Below are positions 1 to 7,323 of a stretch of 64,000 nt of DNA, in pieces. Source of the stretch: Granulicatella sp963521405 (GTDB lineage: Bacteria; Bacillota; Bacilli; Lactobacillales; Aerococcaceae). A program made the translations under genes and the position numbers. A model generated the notes under the pieces. The model searched no databases. It was given only the letters and a program-made list of their open reading frames with translations, and was not told the DNA's origin. The stretch is taken from assembly GCA_963521405.1 (NCBI GenBank), contig CAUQUY010000001.1:62001-126000 (forward strand), read 5' to 3'. Within the stretch, counting starts at the first letter, position 1, and each line of letters begins with the position of its first letter.

Positions 1-689
1 GCAATCGTTTCAACCACATAGCGCGTATAGCCAGGTTCGTTTCTCTTTCCACGGTAAGGCACGGGCGCTAAATACGGCGCATCGGTTTCCACTAACATAC
101 GGTCGAATGGGACTAATTTTGCACATTCACGGACTTGCGGTGCATTTTTAAACGTCGTCACACCGCTAAAGGAAATATGCATGCCTAAATCCAAGAAACG
201 CTTCATAAATTCCACGTCCCCATTATAACTATGCATAATGCCCCCGATATCTTGAATGCCTTCTTCTTTTAAAATCTTGTAGCAATCTTCAGTCGCATCA
301 CGGTTATGAATCACAATCGGTAATTTCATTTCTTTAGCAATCGCGATTTGGCGACGGAACACCTTATCTTGTTCCTCGGGCGTTGAATCTTTCCAATAAT
401 AATCCAGACCCATTTCCCCCATCGCAACCACTTGTGGATGCGTCAAGCGTTCCTGTAGCCATTCTTCGATTTCAATATTGTACTGGTAGGCTTCTGTTGG
501 ATGCCATCCGATAATCGAAACCACTTCTTTGAACTCTTCGCTAAGCTCCAGACTACGCGTAATCGTGTCCGTATCGAATCCCACCACCGCAAAGCGCGTT
601 ACGGCTAGTTCCTTTGCACGCGCGATGACTTCTTTTTCTTCACCTTCAAACGCAGATACATTTAAATGCGTATGCGTATCAAAAATCAT
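1..689 (-). CDS. tatD: TatD family metal-dependent hydrolase / DNase (3' end cut by window edge)
   Basis: The reading frame is open from the ATG at 689 to the window edge, giving about 229 of the usual 255-260 residues; no stop is visible because the gene runs off the window. The N-terminus begins MIFDTHTHLN, giving the first metal ligands His6 and His8. Further expected ligands are Glu92 in GEMGLDYY, His128 in PIVIHNR, His153 in IMHSYNG and Asp203 in ETDAPYL. This full set is diagnostic of the TatD/YcfH TIM-barrel hydrolases, which act in the cytoplasm as metal-dependent nucleases. A GAGGCG ribosome site precedes the start. The gene lies just downstream of the MBL hydrolase on the same strand and may be co-transcribed with it. 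Confidence 0.93.
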   Translation of the reverse strand, partial: MIFDTHTHLNVSAFEGEEKEVIARAKELAVTRFAVVGFDTDTITRSLELSEEFKEVVSIIGWHPTEAYQYNIEIEEWLQERLTHPQVVAMGEMGLDYYWKDSTPEEQDKVFRRQIAIAKEMKLPIVIHNRDATEDCYKILKEEGIQDIGGIMHSYNGDVEFMKRFLDLGMHISFSGVTTFKNAPQVRECAKLVPFDRMLVETDAPYLAPVPYRGKRNEPGYTRYVVETI

Positions 690-700
690 AATTTCGCCTC

Positions 701-1339
701 TTATCTTGTTGCGCCATTTAAGAATGGGTTTGTCGCAATTTCATCTTTTAGCGTTGTTGGTTCCCCGTGTCCTGGGAAAATCACTGTTTCAGCAGGTAAT
801 GGCAATAAATATTTATGGATGCCTTCCATTAACTCTTTATGGCTTCCGTATGGGAAATCACTACGTCCAACGCTGCCTTTAAACATCACGTCTCCACCAA
901 TAACGAATCCATTTTCTCTAAAAATAAAGATGGTTCCACCAGGTGAGTGTCCTGGAATATGCGCTAATTCTGGTTCAAAGCTTCCGATTTTCCATTTGCC
1001 CATTTCTTTAGGGAAATAACCGTCCGCTGGCTTCACTGTAATATTTTCGCCAGAGTAGTATGAGCGGTTCAATTCAGGATCGTGTAAGAATACTTTTTCC
1101 AACTCGTTCATATACATTGGAATATTGTACTCTTCACGAAGCGCGTCAACGGCTCCGATATGGTCTCCGTGCGCATGCGTTAACACAATCGCAACTGGCT
1201 TCAATCCTTCTTCTTTAATTAGCTCTTTAATATCCTCGGCTTGTGCACCTGGGTCAAAAATCACTGTTTCTTTATTCTCATCAATTAAAAAGTAGACATT
1301 TTCTTCTAAACGTCCTACTGGAATGCTTAATAACTCCAT
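701..1339 (-). CDS. MBL-fold metallo-hydrolase (glyoxalase II-like)
   Basis: This 212-residue protein carries the metallo-beta-lactamase signature THAHGDH at residues 54-60, followed by His131 (HIPGHSPGG), Asp150 (IGGDVMF) and His191 (FPGHGEPT), the complete two-metal ligand set. Proteins of this size in Firmicutes are the YqgX/GloB-like hydrolases, which probably cleave thioesters such as S-lactoylglutathione analogues or related small molecules; the substrate cannot be read from sequence. I chose the ATG at 1339 because an AAAGGAGGAAACC ribosome site sits directly before it, whereas the longer frame from 1396 has none. The TatD gene follows 11 bp downstream. Confidence 0.9.
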   Translation of the reverse strand: MELLSIPVGRLEENVYFLIDENKETVIFDPGAQAEDIKELIKEEGLKPVAIVLTHAHGDHIGAVDALREEYNIPMYMNELEKVFLHDPELNRSYYSGENITVKPADGYFPKEMGKWKIGSFEPELAHIPGHSPGGTIFIFRENGFVIGGDVMFKGSVGRSDFPYGSHKELMEGIHKYLLPLPAETVIFPGHGEPTTLKDEIATNPFLNGATR

Positions 1340-1398
1340 TTGGTTTCCTCCTTTAGGTCTCTTCTTAACTCTACATAAAATAGTGAGTTCTTGCAATC

Positions 1399-1430
1399 AA
1401 AAAACGCCCAAGCATCGTGCTCGGACGTCT
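1399..1430 (-). terminator. Intrinsic terminator after queT
   Basis: On the minus strand a stem ACGTCCGAGC / GCTTGGGCGT closes a short loop and is followed by TTTTTTG. It lies just past the queT stop codon. Confidence 0.8.
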
Positions 1431-1435
1431 GTTGA

Positions 1436-1945
1436 TTAATCATTGATTAATTTTTTCAAATCGATGGCTTTGTTTAATGCCGTCATCAACGGAATACCCG
1501 CTAATAATACGACGATTTCACCAAAGAATGTTTCACCATAGCTTAACCAGAATGGTAATTCTAGCGCTAAGTTCAATTCAATCGCTACTAAGAAAATCAT
1601 CACACTGAAGACACCTGCTAAAACAAACATACGTGTTTTAACGTCTTTCACTGATTTGAAGATCAATGCGCTGATAGCGAATGAAACAATAGAATGTCCT
1701 AATCCGAATACTAAGTCATACCAACCTAGACCAGACGCTGACATAAATACTGAATTGACAAGTAATACACCGGCAACCACACCGATTCCGTATTTTTTGT
1801 CAAAAGCGAATAAGTGGTTTAGCATTTCTGCGATACGGAATTGAATATTTCCAAATGACATAAATGCTGTTAATGATGTTACTACCACATATAGCGCTGC
1901 GACGATTGCGTTAATAACAATCAATTTTGTTTTTTTATTTTGCAT
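1436..1945 (-). CDS. queT: ECF transporter S-component QueT (queuosine precursor uptake)
   Basis: This 169-residue hydrophobic protein has five to six membrane segments and the hallmark early sequence FRIAEMLNHL, which is typical of QueT proteins. QueT is the substrate-binding membrane subunit of a group II ECF transporter and imports a queuosine precursor for modification of tRNA wobble G34. The energising EcfA/EcfT proteins are not in this window and are normally shared. An AGGAGGCAGTAAC ribosome site precedes the ATG at 1945. A preQ1-like leader lies immediately upstream, which independently supports the assignment. It ends with its own terminator. Confidence 0.9.
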   Translation of the reverse strand: MQNKKTKLIVINAIVAALYVVVTSLTAFMSFGNIQFRIAEMLNHLFAFDKKYGIGVVAGVLLVNSVFMSASGLGWYDLVFGLGHSIVSFAISALIFKSVKDVKTRMFVLAGVFSVMIFLVAIELNLALELPFWLSYGETFFGEIVVLLAGIPLMTALNKAIDLKKLIND

Positions 1946-1952
1946 GTTACTG

Positions 1953-1997
1953 CCTCCTAGTTTTTTTATTGCGGGATGGTTTCGAACCTCATCGACA
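1953..1997 (-). promoter_or_regulatory. Putative preQ1-I riboswitch overlapping the queT ribosome site
   Basis: Read on the minus strand, the leader contains GAGGTTCGAAACCATCCCGC followed by AATAAAAAAACTAGGAGG. The order GAGGTTC, CCC, then an A-rich tail AAAAAACTA matches the preQ1 class I consensus closely. The tail runs directly into AGGAGG, so ligand binding would sequester the ribosome site. The P1 helix is imperfect (one mismatch), which lowers certainty, but the downstream gene is the expected target. Confidence 0.65.
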
Positions 1998-2054
1998 AAA
2001 AAATCGCCACGAGCTATTGTACTACAAACCGTTTCAGATTGGTAGTCATAGCAT

Positions 2055-2092
2055 TAAAAAATAGAGCAACTGAATGATTTTCCAGTTGCTCC
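2055..2092 (-). terminator. Intrinsic terminator after the sigma factor / small protein operon
   Basis: The minus strand has a perfect stem GAGCAACTG / CAGTTGCTC followed by TATTTTTTA, just past the stop of the 46-aa gene. Confidence 0.85.
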
Positions 2093-2100
2093 ATGCTTTC

Positions 2101-2241
2101 TTACCATTTTTCTCTTCCTACAGGTTCAAATAATGTTACCTTTTCGGCTGTAGGTTCTCCCTCATACTCTGCAAACAAGTCTTGAATGGTTACTTCTTCA
2201 TCCTTACAGTCATCCATTTCGTTCTTTTTTAAATCATCCAT
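2101..2241 (-). CDS. 46-aa acidic small protein with a MazE/PemI-like C-terminal tail
   Basis: This short frame has a strong ribosome site (AAAGGAGGTTTGAGTA before ATG 2241), lies between the stop of the sigma-factor gene and a good terminator, and so is very probably translated. The product begins MDDLKKNEMDD and ends TLFEPVGREKW. The middle VTIQDLFAEYEG and the final EPVGREKW resemble the toxin-binding tail of MazE/PemI-family antitoxins, whose DNA-binding AbrB domain is absent here. No toxin gene is adjacent. It is in an operon with the ComX-like sigma factor, 43 bp downstream of it. A role as regulator or partner of that sigma factor is inference only. I do not recognise a named family for the whole protein. 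Confidence 0.75.
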   Translation of the reverse strand: MDDLKKNEMDDCKDEEVTIQDLFAEYEGEPTAEKVTLFEPVGREKW

Positions 2242-2284
2242 TACTCAAACCTCCTTTTTCACCTTTATCTTACCATAAAAGCTA

Positions 2285-2845
2285 TCATCCTTCTCCAATA
2301 TAGTCTTTGAATTTCTTCTTGCACCGCTTGTGAGCTCCCTTGATGGACGTGACCGATTTATCGAAATGGTCCGCCATCTCCTCAAAGGTCGCACCGTCCA
2401 ATACTCCTAAAAACACATCTCTTTCAAAGCGGGAAAGGTGGTGGAAATATTCCTCCGCCTCTTCATGCAAAAGCACTTGCCGCTCGCACGAATCCACCGA
2501 TGCCGAGAGTAATGCGAGTTCCGCCTTTTCTCCGCGAACGACTAACTCGTGTGGGATAAGCCGCTGCCGGTGTTCCCTACGCAGGCACTCCACCGCTAGA
2601 TTTTTCAAGCAGCGCTGGTAATAGCCGGCAAATGAGACGGCATGATTCTCATCGTACTTATGCACCGCCCGAAGCATCATGATACGGGCTTCCTGCGCAA
2701 AATCGTCTTGATCCATTTCATGAAAAAAATAATGGTGATGAATGCTCATAATCAATGGGTCAAAACGCCGCAATAATTCGGTGATTGCTTCCTCTTCATC
2801 CTCCTTTGCTAAATGGACAACCTCTGCTAACCCTTTGTCTTCCAT
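2285..2845 (-). CDS. Sigma-70 family factor, ComX/SigH-like
   Basis: The 186-residue protein has the layout of a short alternative sigma factor. A region 2 lies around residues 45-100 (DDFAQEARIMMLRAVHKYDENHAVSFAGYYQRCLKN), and a C-terminal region 4 helix-turn-helix around residues 135-180 (LSRFERDVFLGVLDGATFEEMADHFDKSVTSIKGA). The length and the pattern 'KYDENHAVSFAGYYQRCLKN' resemble SigH/ComX proteins, which in streptococci and relatives switch on late competence genes. A classical extracytoplasmic-function factor is less likely. An AGGAGGATAAATT ribosome site precedes ATG 2845. It is co-transcribed with the 46-aa acidic protein, and no classical anti-sigma membrane protein is adjacent. 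Confidence 0.8.
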   Translation of the reverse strand: MEDKGLAEVVHLAKEDEEEAITELLRRFDPLIMSIHHHYFFHEMDQDDFAQEARIMMLRAVHKYDENHAVSFAGYYQRCLKNLAVECLRREHRQRLIPHELVVRGEKAELALLSASVDSCERQVLLHEEAEEYFHHLSRFERDVFLGVLDGATFEEMADHFDKSVTSIKGAHKRCKKKFKDYIGEG

Positions 2846-2894
2846 AATTTATCCTCCTAATTTAGTGTCAGCTCTAGTATATCCGCGTAAATAC

Positions 2895-2932
2895 ACAAAA
2901 AACCTTGTCTTTCTCATAGAAAAACAAGGTTA
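2895..2932 (-). terminator. Intrinsic terminator after the FUSC-family gene
   Basis: The minus strand carries stem AACCTTGT / ACAAGGTT followed by TTTTTTG, about 80 bp past the stop of the upstream gene. Confidence 0.8.
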
Positions 2933-3012
2933 AAGATGAATTGTTCGAATCGTTTATTTTAAAAAGCCAACGTCGGATAAATTCCTGCCCCGTATTCAAA
3001 GAGCAATAAAGC

Positions 3013-3990
3013 CTATTCCTTTTCTCCGACCTTCTTGAAATAATGAACGCCATACGTTTGGAAGAAATCGACTTTCAATTGTACAAATCGTTTCAAATCG
3101 CGTAATAACTGATACAATTGTGCACGTTTTTCGAATTCACGACGCGTTTGTGGCAGTGGCCGTTCGCGAAATTGTTCCAACAAATCTTCAATGTCATCGA
3201 TTAATTGACTCGCTGTATTTTGTTCTGCTAATTGCTGTGCGGTCTGTTTAAACATCTCCGACAGAATCGCCATCTCTTCTCCGTCCCAGCGGAACTCGTT
3301 TAAGTTAGCAGCCATGATTTCCAAGAGCTTGCTTTGATCGCGGCGCATTTCAAAATATTGATAATCGTAAGTCACTTCTTTGGTTAAATGATTTTCCTCT
3401 TCGAGTCGTACATACGAGCGGGCCTCATTCAGTTTTTCCTTCAACAACTGAAGCACTTCGCCATCATTTTTTCCATTTCCAATCGTCAGGAATCCTGACA
3501 TCTTCAAGAGAACTTCACGCATTTTATCTTCAATTTCTTCTCGGACACGTTCGATTTCTTGGCGATACGACGGCATATACCAGTTCAGTAAAATTGCCAC
3601 GCCAGCCCCAATGGTGACAAGCAAGAGTTCATTGACGAAGAGGCTAAAAGTGAGTTGTTGCTGCGTCCAAAGGTGAATCACAAGGACAGTACTCGGAGCC
3701 ACGCCAATATCCACTTTTAAGAGATACGCTAAAGGAATGTAGCAAAGAAGATACAACCCGAAACTCGTCACGTCAAATCCAAAAACAGCGAATATCCCCA
3801 TTCCGATTACAAGCGCCAAAACGGCTGCCGCGAGCCTTTGCCCTGTAGCCGCAAGCGAAACTTTCTTCGTATCCATGACACTGAGAATCGCAATAATGGC
3901 TGCCGCAGATGGCGTCGTTAAGTTCAGTGCCTGTGCCACGAGTAGCGCCACAAACGCCGATACAATGACCTTTGCAATTTTAAGCTTCAT
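3013..3990 (-). CDS. Aromatic acid exporter / FUSC family membrane protein (DUF939-like)
   Basis: The 325-residue protein starts with several hydrophobic helices within residues 1-140, including a TPSAAAIIAILSVMDTKK segment typical of the ArAE/FUSC family. A long charged, helical cytoplasmic half follows (from about residue 150) with many Glu/Arg heptads. Members of this family are thought to move aromatic or other organic acids out of the cell; the substrate here is unknown. I chose ATG 3990 because of the CGAAAGGAGAAAGGC ribosome site. The start overlaps the end of ogt by 11 bp, so the two genes are translationally coupled. A terminator follows. Confidence 0.8.
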   Translation of the reverse strand: MKLKIAKVIVSAFVALLVAQALNLTTPSAAAIIAILSVMDTKKVSLAATGQRLAAAVLALVIGMGIFAVFGFDVTSFGLYLLCYIPLAYLLKVDIGVAPSTVLVIHLWTQQQLTFSLFVNELLLVTIGAGVAILLNWYMPSYRQEIERVREEIEDKMREVLLKMSGFLTIGNGKNDGEVLQLLKEKLNEARSYVRLEEENHLTKEVTYDYQYFEMRRDQSKLLEIMAANLNEFRWDGEEMAILSEMFKQTAQQLAEQNTASQLIDDIEDLLEQFRERPLPQTRREFEKRAQLYQLLRDLKRFVQLKVDFFQTYGVHYFKKVGEKE

Positions 3991-4519
3991 GCCTTTCTCC
4001 TTTCGACACTTTGTCTTTTTTGATGCGATGCCCCTCAAGCGTGAGTAGTGCGCGTTTTCTCTCCACGCCTCCAGCATAGCCTGTTAATGCTCCTGTTGTT
4101 GCTACGACACGGTGGCAGGGTACAAAGAGACTGATTGGATTTCTTCCGATGGCTGTCCCCACCGCACGCGAAGACGTCTTTCGCCCTCGCTTTTCGCCGA
4201 CACGTTCGGCCACCTCTTTATACGTCCACACGGTTTGATAGGGGATTTCTGTTAACACGTCCCACACGGCTTTCTGGAAGGATGTTCCTCCCACGAATGC
4301 AATCGGTACGGTCGAAACTACATCGCCTTCTCCTTGGAAATAGGCTTCAAGCGCCGTTTTCACATTCTTCCACAACGGCAACGAATCGTCCCATACAGGA
4401 TTCTCCACAAAGGCACATTCGTATTTTTGTCCTTCAAACCATAATCCCGTCAACGACTGCCCGTCACTGGATGCAATGATGGTTCCTACTGGTGTTTCTA
4501 TTCTCGTTAAAACCGCCAT
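3980..4519 (-). CDS. ogt: Methylated-DNA--protein-cysteine methyltransferase
   Basis: This 179-residue protein has the active-site motif PCHRVV with acceptor Cys135. It is preceded by the DNA-binding helix-turn-helix segment (TYKEVAERVG, SSRAVGTAIGRNPIS) and followed by the GYAGGVERKRALLTLEG tail typical of Ogt. It transfers O6-alkyl groups from guanine to its own cysteine in a suicidal DNA repair reaction. The N-terminal domain (1-80) is the usual degenerate one. The ribosome site is GAGGGGAG before ATG 4519. It is the first gene of a two-gene unit with the FUSC-family protein. Confidence 0.95.
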   Translation of the reverse strand: MAVLTRIETPVGTIIASSDGQSLTGLWFEGQKYECAFVENPVWDDSLPLWKNVKTALEAYFQGEGDVVSTVPIAFVGGTSFQKAVWDVLTEIPYQTVWTYKEVAERVGEKRGRKTSSRAVGTAIGRNPISLFVPCHRVVATTGALTGYAGGVERKRALLTLEGHRIKKDKVSKGERHEA

Positions 4520-4605
4520 GGCGCACTCCCCTCGTTTTTCATTACAAATCTATTTTTCTATTATATAATATTTTCTATCGAATGAAATAGGAAAGGAGCA
4601 CTTTC

Positions 4606-5607
4606 ATGCTCATTAACGAAGCCGTTTTACATATTTTAGATAAAAATTCAGGAAACTTACTCTTATCACAGGCCCCACTACAACTGGGCGATCCATTTCT
4701 CATTGAATACATTACGAAACTCGTGGATAAAATCAAAAAAGGCGACCCGCATATCGGTCAATTAGCTTCTAGCGAACCGCTTCTTGGGTATCTGGCAGAC
4801 GAAGGGATTTCCTTCTTAGAAAAGACGCAACAGTTAGCCGATAAGCTCTTTGCTCTGATTGCTCCAGCAGAAGAAATCGGAGCTGCGGACTACTTATTCT
4901 TTACAGGAACAAGCGATACAGGCGGCACCCTTTTTGGGATGATTCGCCTCGATTACAGTTCAAAAGTCACTCACTTTGTCGATTATGAAGGCGAAGCCGT
5001 TAGCAATACCATTTTACAAAATCACGCAATCTTGCCAAATGCGACGCAAAAACCTTCGGAAGCATTTATCGTAGATTTATCGAACGGAAACTACCACTTA
5101 ATCGAGAAAAAAGTGGTAATCGAAGGCCAAAAGACAGCTTATTTCTCTGAAAAATTCTTAGAAATCACAGTTCCTGTCACAACGAAAGAACAAATCAAAG
5201 AAATCAAAAAAACGGTCACTCATATCGCGAAAAAACACGACGAGGAACCGTACAAAGCGCTAGCAACGACGCAACAAGCCATCTTCCACCAACTTGAAGA
5301 ACAGGACGAAATCGACGCCGCAGCCATCTTCGATAAGGTGTTCGAGGAAAAACCGCTCGCACGCGAAGCCGCACAGTTAGCCATCACCGAAGAACGCGTT
5401 CCAGAAAAAATCGCCGTAACGAACGTGCCAAAATACGAACGCAAATACAGCAAGCAAAAATTCAAACTCGACAACGGCATCGAAATTACCATTCCAAGTG
5501 AAATCTACGAAAACAAGGAAATGGTCGAATTCATCAATAATCCAGACGGTTCTGTTTCGGTACTGATCAAAAATATCGAAAGTATTTTAAATAAATTTAA
5601 TGCGTAG
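4606..5607 (+). CDS. Nucleoid-associated protein, NdpA/YejK family
   Basis: The 333-residue protein opens with MLINEAVLHILDKNSGNLLLS, the standard N-terminus of the 37-kDa nucleoid-associated family. It continues with a mixed alpha/beta body and ends with a C-terminal strand-rich section (KFKLDNGIEITIPSEIYENKEMVEFINNPDGSVSVLIKN). E. coli YejK binds double-stranded DNA; in Firmicutes the role is not established, though it is often found in accessory regions. Start ATG 4606 follows GAAAGGAGCACTTTC. It stands alone on the plus strand, divergent from ogt, with a bidirectional terminator behind it. Confidence 0.85.
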   Translation: MLINEAVLHILDKNSGNLLLSQAPLQLGDPFLIEYITKLVDKIKKGDPHIGQLASSEPLLGYLADEGISFLEKTQQLADKLFALIAPAEEIGAADYLFFTGTSDTGGTLFGMIRLDYSSKVTHFVDYEGEAVSNTILQNHAILPNATQKPSEAFIVDLSNGNYHLIEKKVVIEGQKTAYFSEKFLEITVPVTTKEQIKEIKKTVTHIAKKHDEEPYKALATTQQAIFHQLEEQDEIDAAAIFDKVFEEKPLAREAAQLAITEERVPEKIAVTNVPKYERKYSKQKFKLDNGIEITIPSEIYENKEMVEFINNPDGSVSVLIKNIESILNKFNA

Positions 5608-5631
5608 TGCGCCCATTCTATTATTATTTCT

Positions 5632-5680
5632 AATAAAAAAGCTTTCTACCTCAACTAATCTGAGGCAGAAAGCTTTTTGT
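5632..5680. terminator. Bidirectional terminator
   Basis: The stem AAAAGCTTTCTACCTC / GAGGCAGAAAGCTTTTT is flanked by A-run and T-run, serving the converging genes on both sides. Confidence 0.85.
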
Positions 5681-5682
5681 CA

Positions 5683-5940
5683 TTATTGTCTATTTAAAAA
5701 CCAAAAAATTCCGAAATACTCCGTATAAAAATACATTCTAGTAACTGGTTTATTCGAATATAATTTAGCAAGTTTAACTAAAGCAAATGTTACTATCCAA
5801 TATTGCGCTTGCATATCCTTAGAAAAAACTCCTGAAAAGAATAGTCCCATTTCTAAACAGAATTGTATCATTAAAGGTTGCCAAACTGTTCTAGATGGTA
5901 AATCCTCCCAGAGATATCGCCATAGTTTTTTTAGGAACAT
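5683..5940 (-). CDS. Hypothetical 85-aa protein, one to two hydrophobic segments
   Basis: I do not recognise this protein. It is short, aromatic-rich (several Trp, Tyr and Phe), with hydrophobic stretches around residues 25-40 and 46-56 and a basic N-terminus (MFLKKLWRYLWEDL). It lies 23 bp downstream of a gene for a secreted protein on the same strand, so the two may form a unit. A small membrane protein next to a secreted peptide could be an immunity protein, but nothing in the sequence proves that. The start at 5940 follows an AAGAGATG site. Base composition is more AT-rich than the flanking housekeeping genes. Confidence 0.6.
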   Translation of the reverse strand: MFLKKLWRYLWEDLPSRTVWQPLMIQFCLEMGLFFSGVFSKDMQAQYWIVTFALVKLAKLYSNKPVTRMYFYTEYFGIFWFLNRQ

Positions 5941-5963
5941 ATTCTTTCATCTCTTTCTTTTTT

Positions 5964-6461
5964 TCACCATTTATTATAAATAGTATATTGCGCACAATAA
6001 TGAGTGTAATTCGGTAAATAGTATGTTGTAATGATTGTCTTCATACTTCTTCCGGAAACATAACTTTCTGCTGTATAAACTGTTCCTGCAAAGCTTCCTG
6101 GCGCAATCATACCAGCAAACAATGTTGCCCAACTAATAACACTTCCTCCTGCATTACCTAAAATAAAAAATACCACTGAAACTACATTATTTCTACTAGA
6201 ATTCAATACACTTACATTACCTGAAGTGCTTCCTATATATCTATAAGGACCATTTTCTTCACCATAATTCCCAACTAACCACTCTTCAGAACCGTCTCCG
6301 TTTCCTCCAGGTCTTCCTGGCCACACTCTAAAAGGAACAAGGTTAGTTTCTAAATTTTCTGCTGTAAACGTTTGTTTCAACTCTGTGCCTTCAACTGTTG
6401 ACTTGCTACTCAATAAAAATAAAAGAATAAAACAATTTAGCATTAGTATAATTTTTTTCAT
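5964..6461 (-). CDS. Secreted hypothetical protein with signal peptide
   Basis: The 165-residue product starts MKKIILMLNCFILLFLLSSKS, a clear signal peptide, followed by a polar mature region rich in Gly, Asn and Ser. A hydrophobic glycine-rich stretch lies near residues 100-130 (FFILGNAGGSVISWATLFAGMIA). This could insert into a membrane, as in some bacteriocin or pore-forming peptides, but no family is recognised. I chose the ATG at 6461 because AGGGGATG lies about 8 bases before it; a second ATG at 6470 overlaps that site. It pairs with the 85-aa membrane-type gene downstream. The region is AT-rich relative to neighbours, consistent with recent gain. Confidence 0.65.
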   Translation of the reverse strand: MKKIILMLNCFILLFLLSSKSTVEGTELKQTFTAENLETNLVPFRVWPGRPGGNGDGSEEWLVGNYGEENGPYRYIGSTSGNVSVLNSSRNNVVSVVFFILGNAGGSVISWATLFAGMIAPGSFAGTVYTAESYVSGRSMKTIITTYYLPNYTHYCAQYTIYNKW

Positions 6462-6581
6462 AATTATCATCCCCTATCAATTTAATAAACCACAATGCTA
6501 ACATTTATTTCCTTCAAGTTAATTTTATCACAAACTTTTAAAAAAACAATATGCTGATATGTTTTTTTCACTTTTATGGAA

Positions 6582-6613
6582 TAAAAAACTGCTAACCTCC
6601 TGTGTTAGCAGTT
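6582..6613 (-). terminator. Intrinsic terminator after the mnmG-rsmG-lipoprotein unit
   Basis: The minus strand has a perfect stem CTGCTAAC / GTTAGCAG followed by TTTTTTAT. Confidence 0.85.
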
Positions 6614-6619
6614 CCTTGA

Positions 6620-7306
6620 TTATTTAAACTCTTTCCAATCCATCTTTGTTAAATCGATGGTATCTTCTTTTTTCAAGCCTAGGTCTTCTAGTTTGAATTG
6701 CATTTTTTCAAATTTCAAAGCATTTACTAGCGTCAACCCTGCTCCTTTTGGCTCCAGTTTGAACACTTTAGCCTCGCCATTTCCTGTTCCAGACAAGAAT
6801 TCAACCGTGTAGAGCAATCCGCCTTTGAAGAAACTAAAGGCACTTCTAGCTCCACCCGCTTCGGCAACGTAACTTTGATGCAAGATTTTTGGAGTCTTTC
6901 CATCTAAGTAGTATGCTACTACCGTGAATGGTTGGCCATTTGAAGTATGTCCGATAAACAGTTCATCCACACCATCTTCATTGATGTCATAGAATAAATA
7001 TTGTAGTGACTCTTTTTGTTTATTCAAGCTGTTTGCTGCCCAATATTGTAGCGGTACATTGAGTTTTTCTGCCACATCCGCGCCTAGTTCTTTGACGGTA
7101 CGGATATCTTCGAAGACTTTCGCGTATAATTCCTTATTATCTGGTTTAGGCGCAACGGTTGTCGTAGTCTGCGTCGTTACTTCTGCCGTGGTTGCTCCTT
7201 GCGTCACTTGTGACTTCTCGGCTCCTGAGTCCTTCGTCTGTCCATTTCCACAAGCACCTAATACAAGTGCTAGTAACGTCATCATTCCTAAGTTGGCTCT
7301 TTTCAT
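6620..7306 (-). CDS. Lipoprotein of unknown function with an EF-hand-like/FG-GAP loop
   Basis: The 228-residue protein has a lipoprotein signal peptide with lipobox LVLGACG (lipidated Cys about residue 19), then a Thr/Glu-rich linker (TTAEVTTQTTTTVAP) that would span the wall. A globular domain follows containing YDINEDGVDELFIG near residues 105-118. That Asp-rich loop is the calcium-binding style seen in FG-GAP/VCBS-type repeats. The protein would be tethered outside the membrane. It is the last gene behind rsmG, with an AAAGGAGGAAGAACG ribosome site and a terminator after it. The substrate or partner is unknown. Confidence 0.8.
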   Translation of the reverse strand: MKRANLGMMTLLALVLGACGNGQTKDSGAEKSQVTQGATTAEVTTQTTTTVAPKPDNKELYAKVFEDIRTVKELGADVAEKLNVPLQYWAANSLNKQKESLQYLFYDINEDGVDELFIGHTSNGQPFTVVAYYLDGKTPKILHQSYVAEAGGARSAFSFFKGGLLYTVEFLSGTGNGEAKVFKLEPKGAGLTLVNALKFEKMQFKLEDLGLKKEDTIDLTKMDWKEFK

Positions 7307-7323
7307 CGTTCTTCCTCCTTTGG

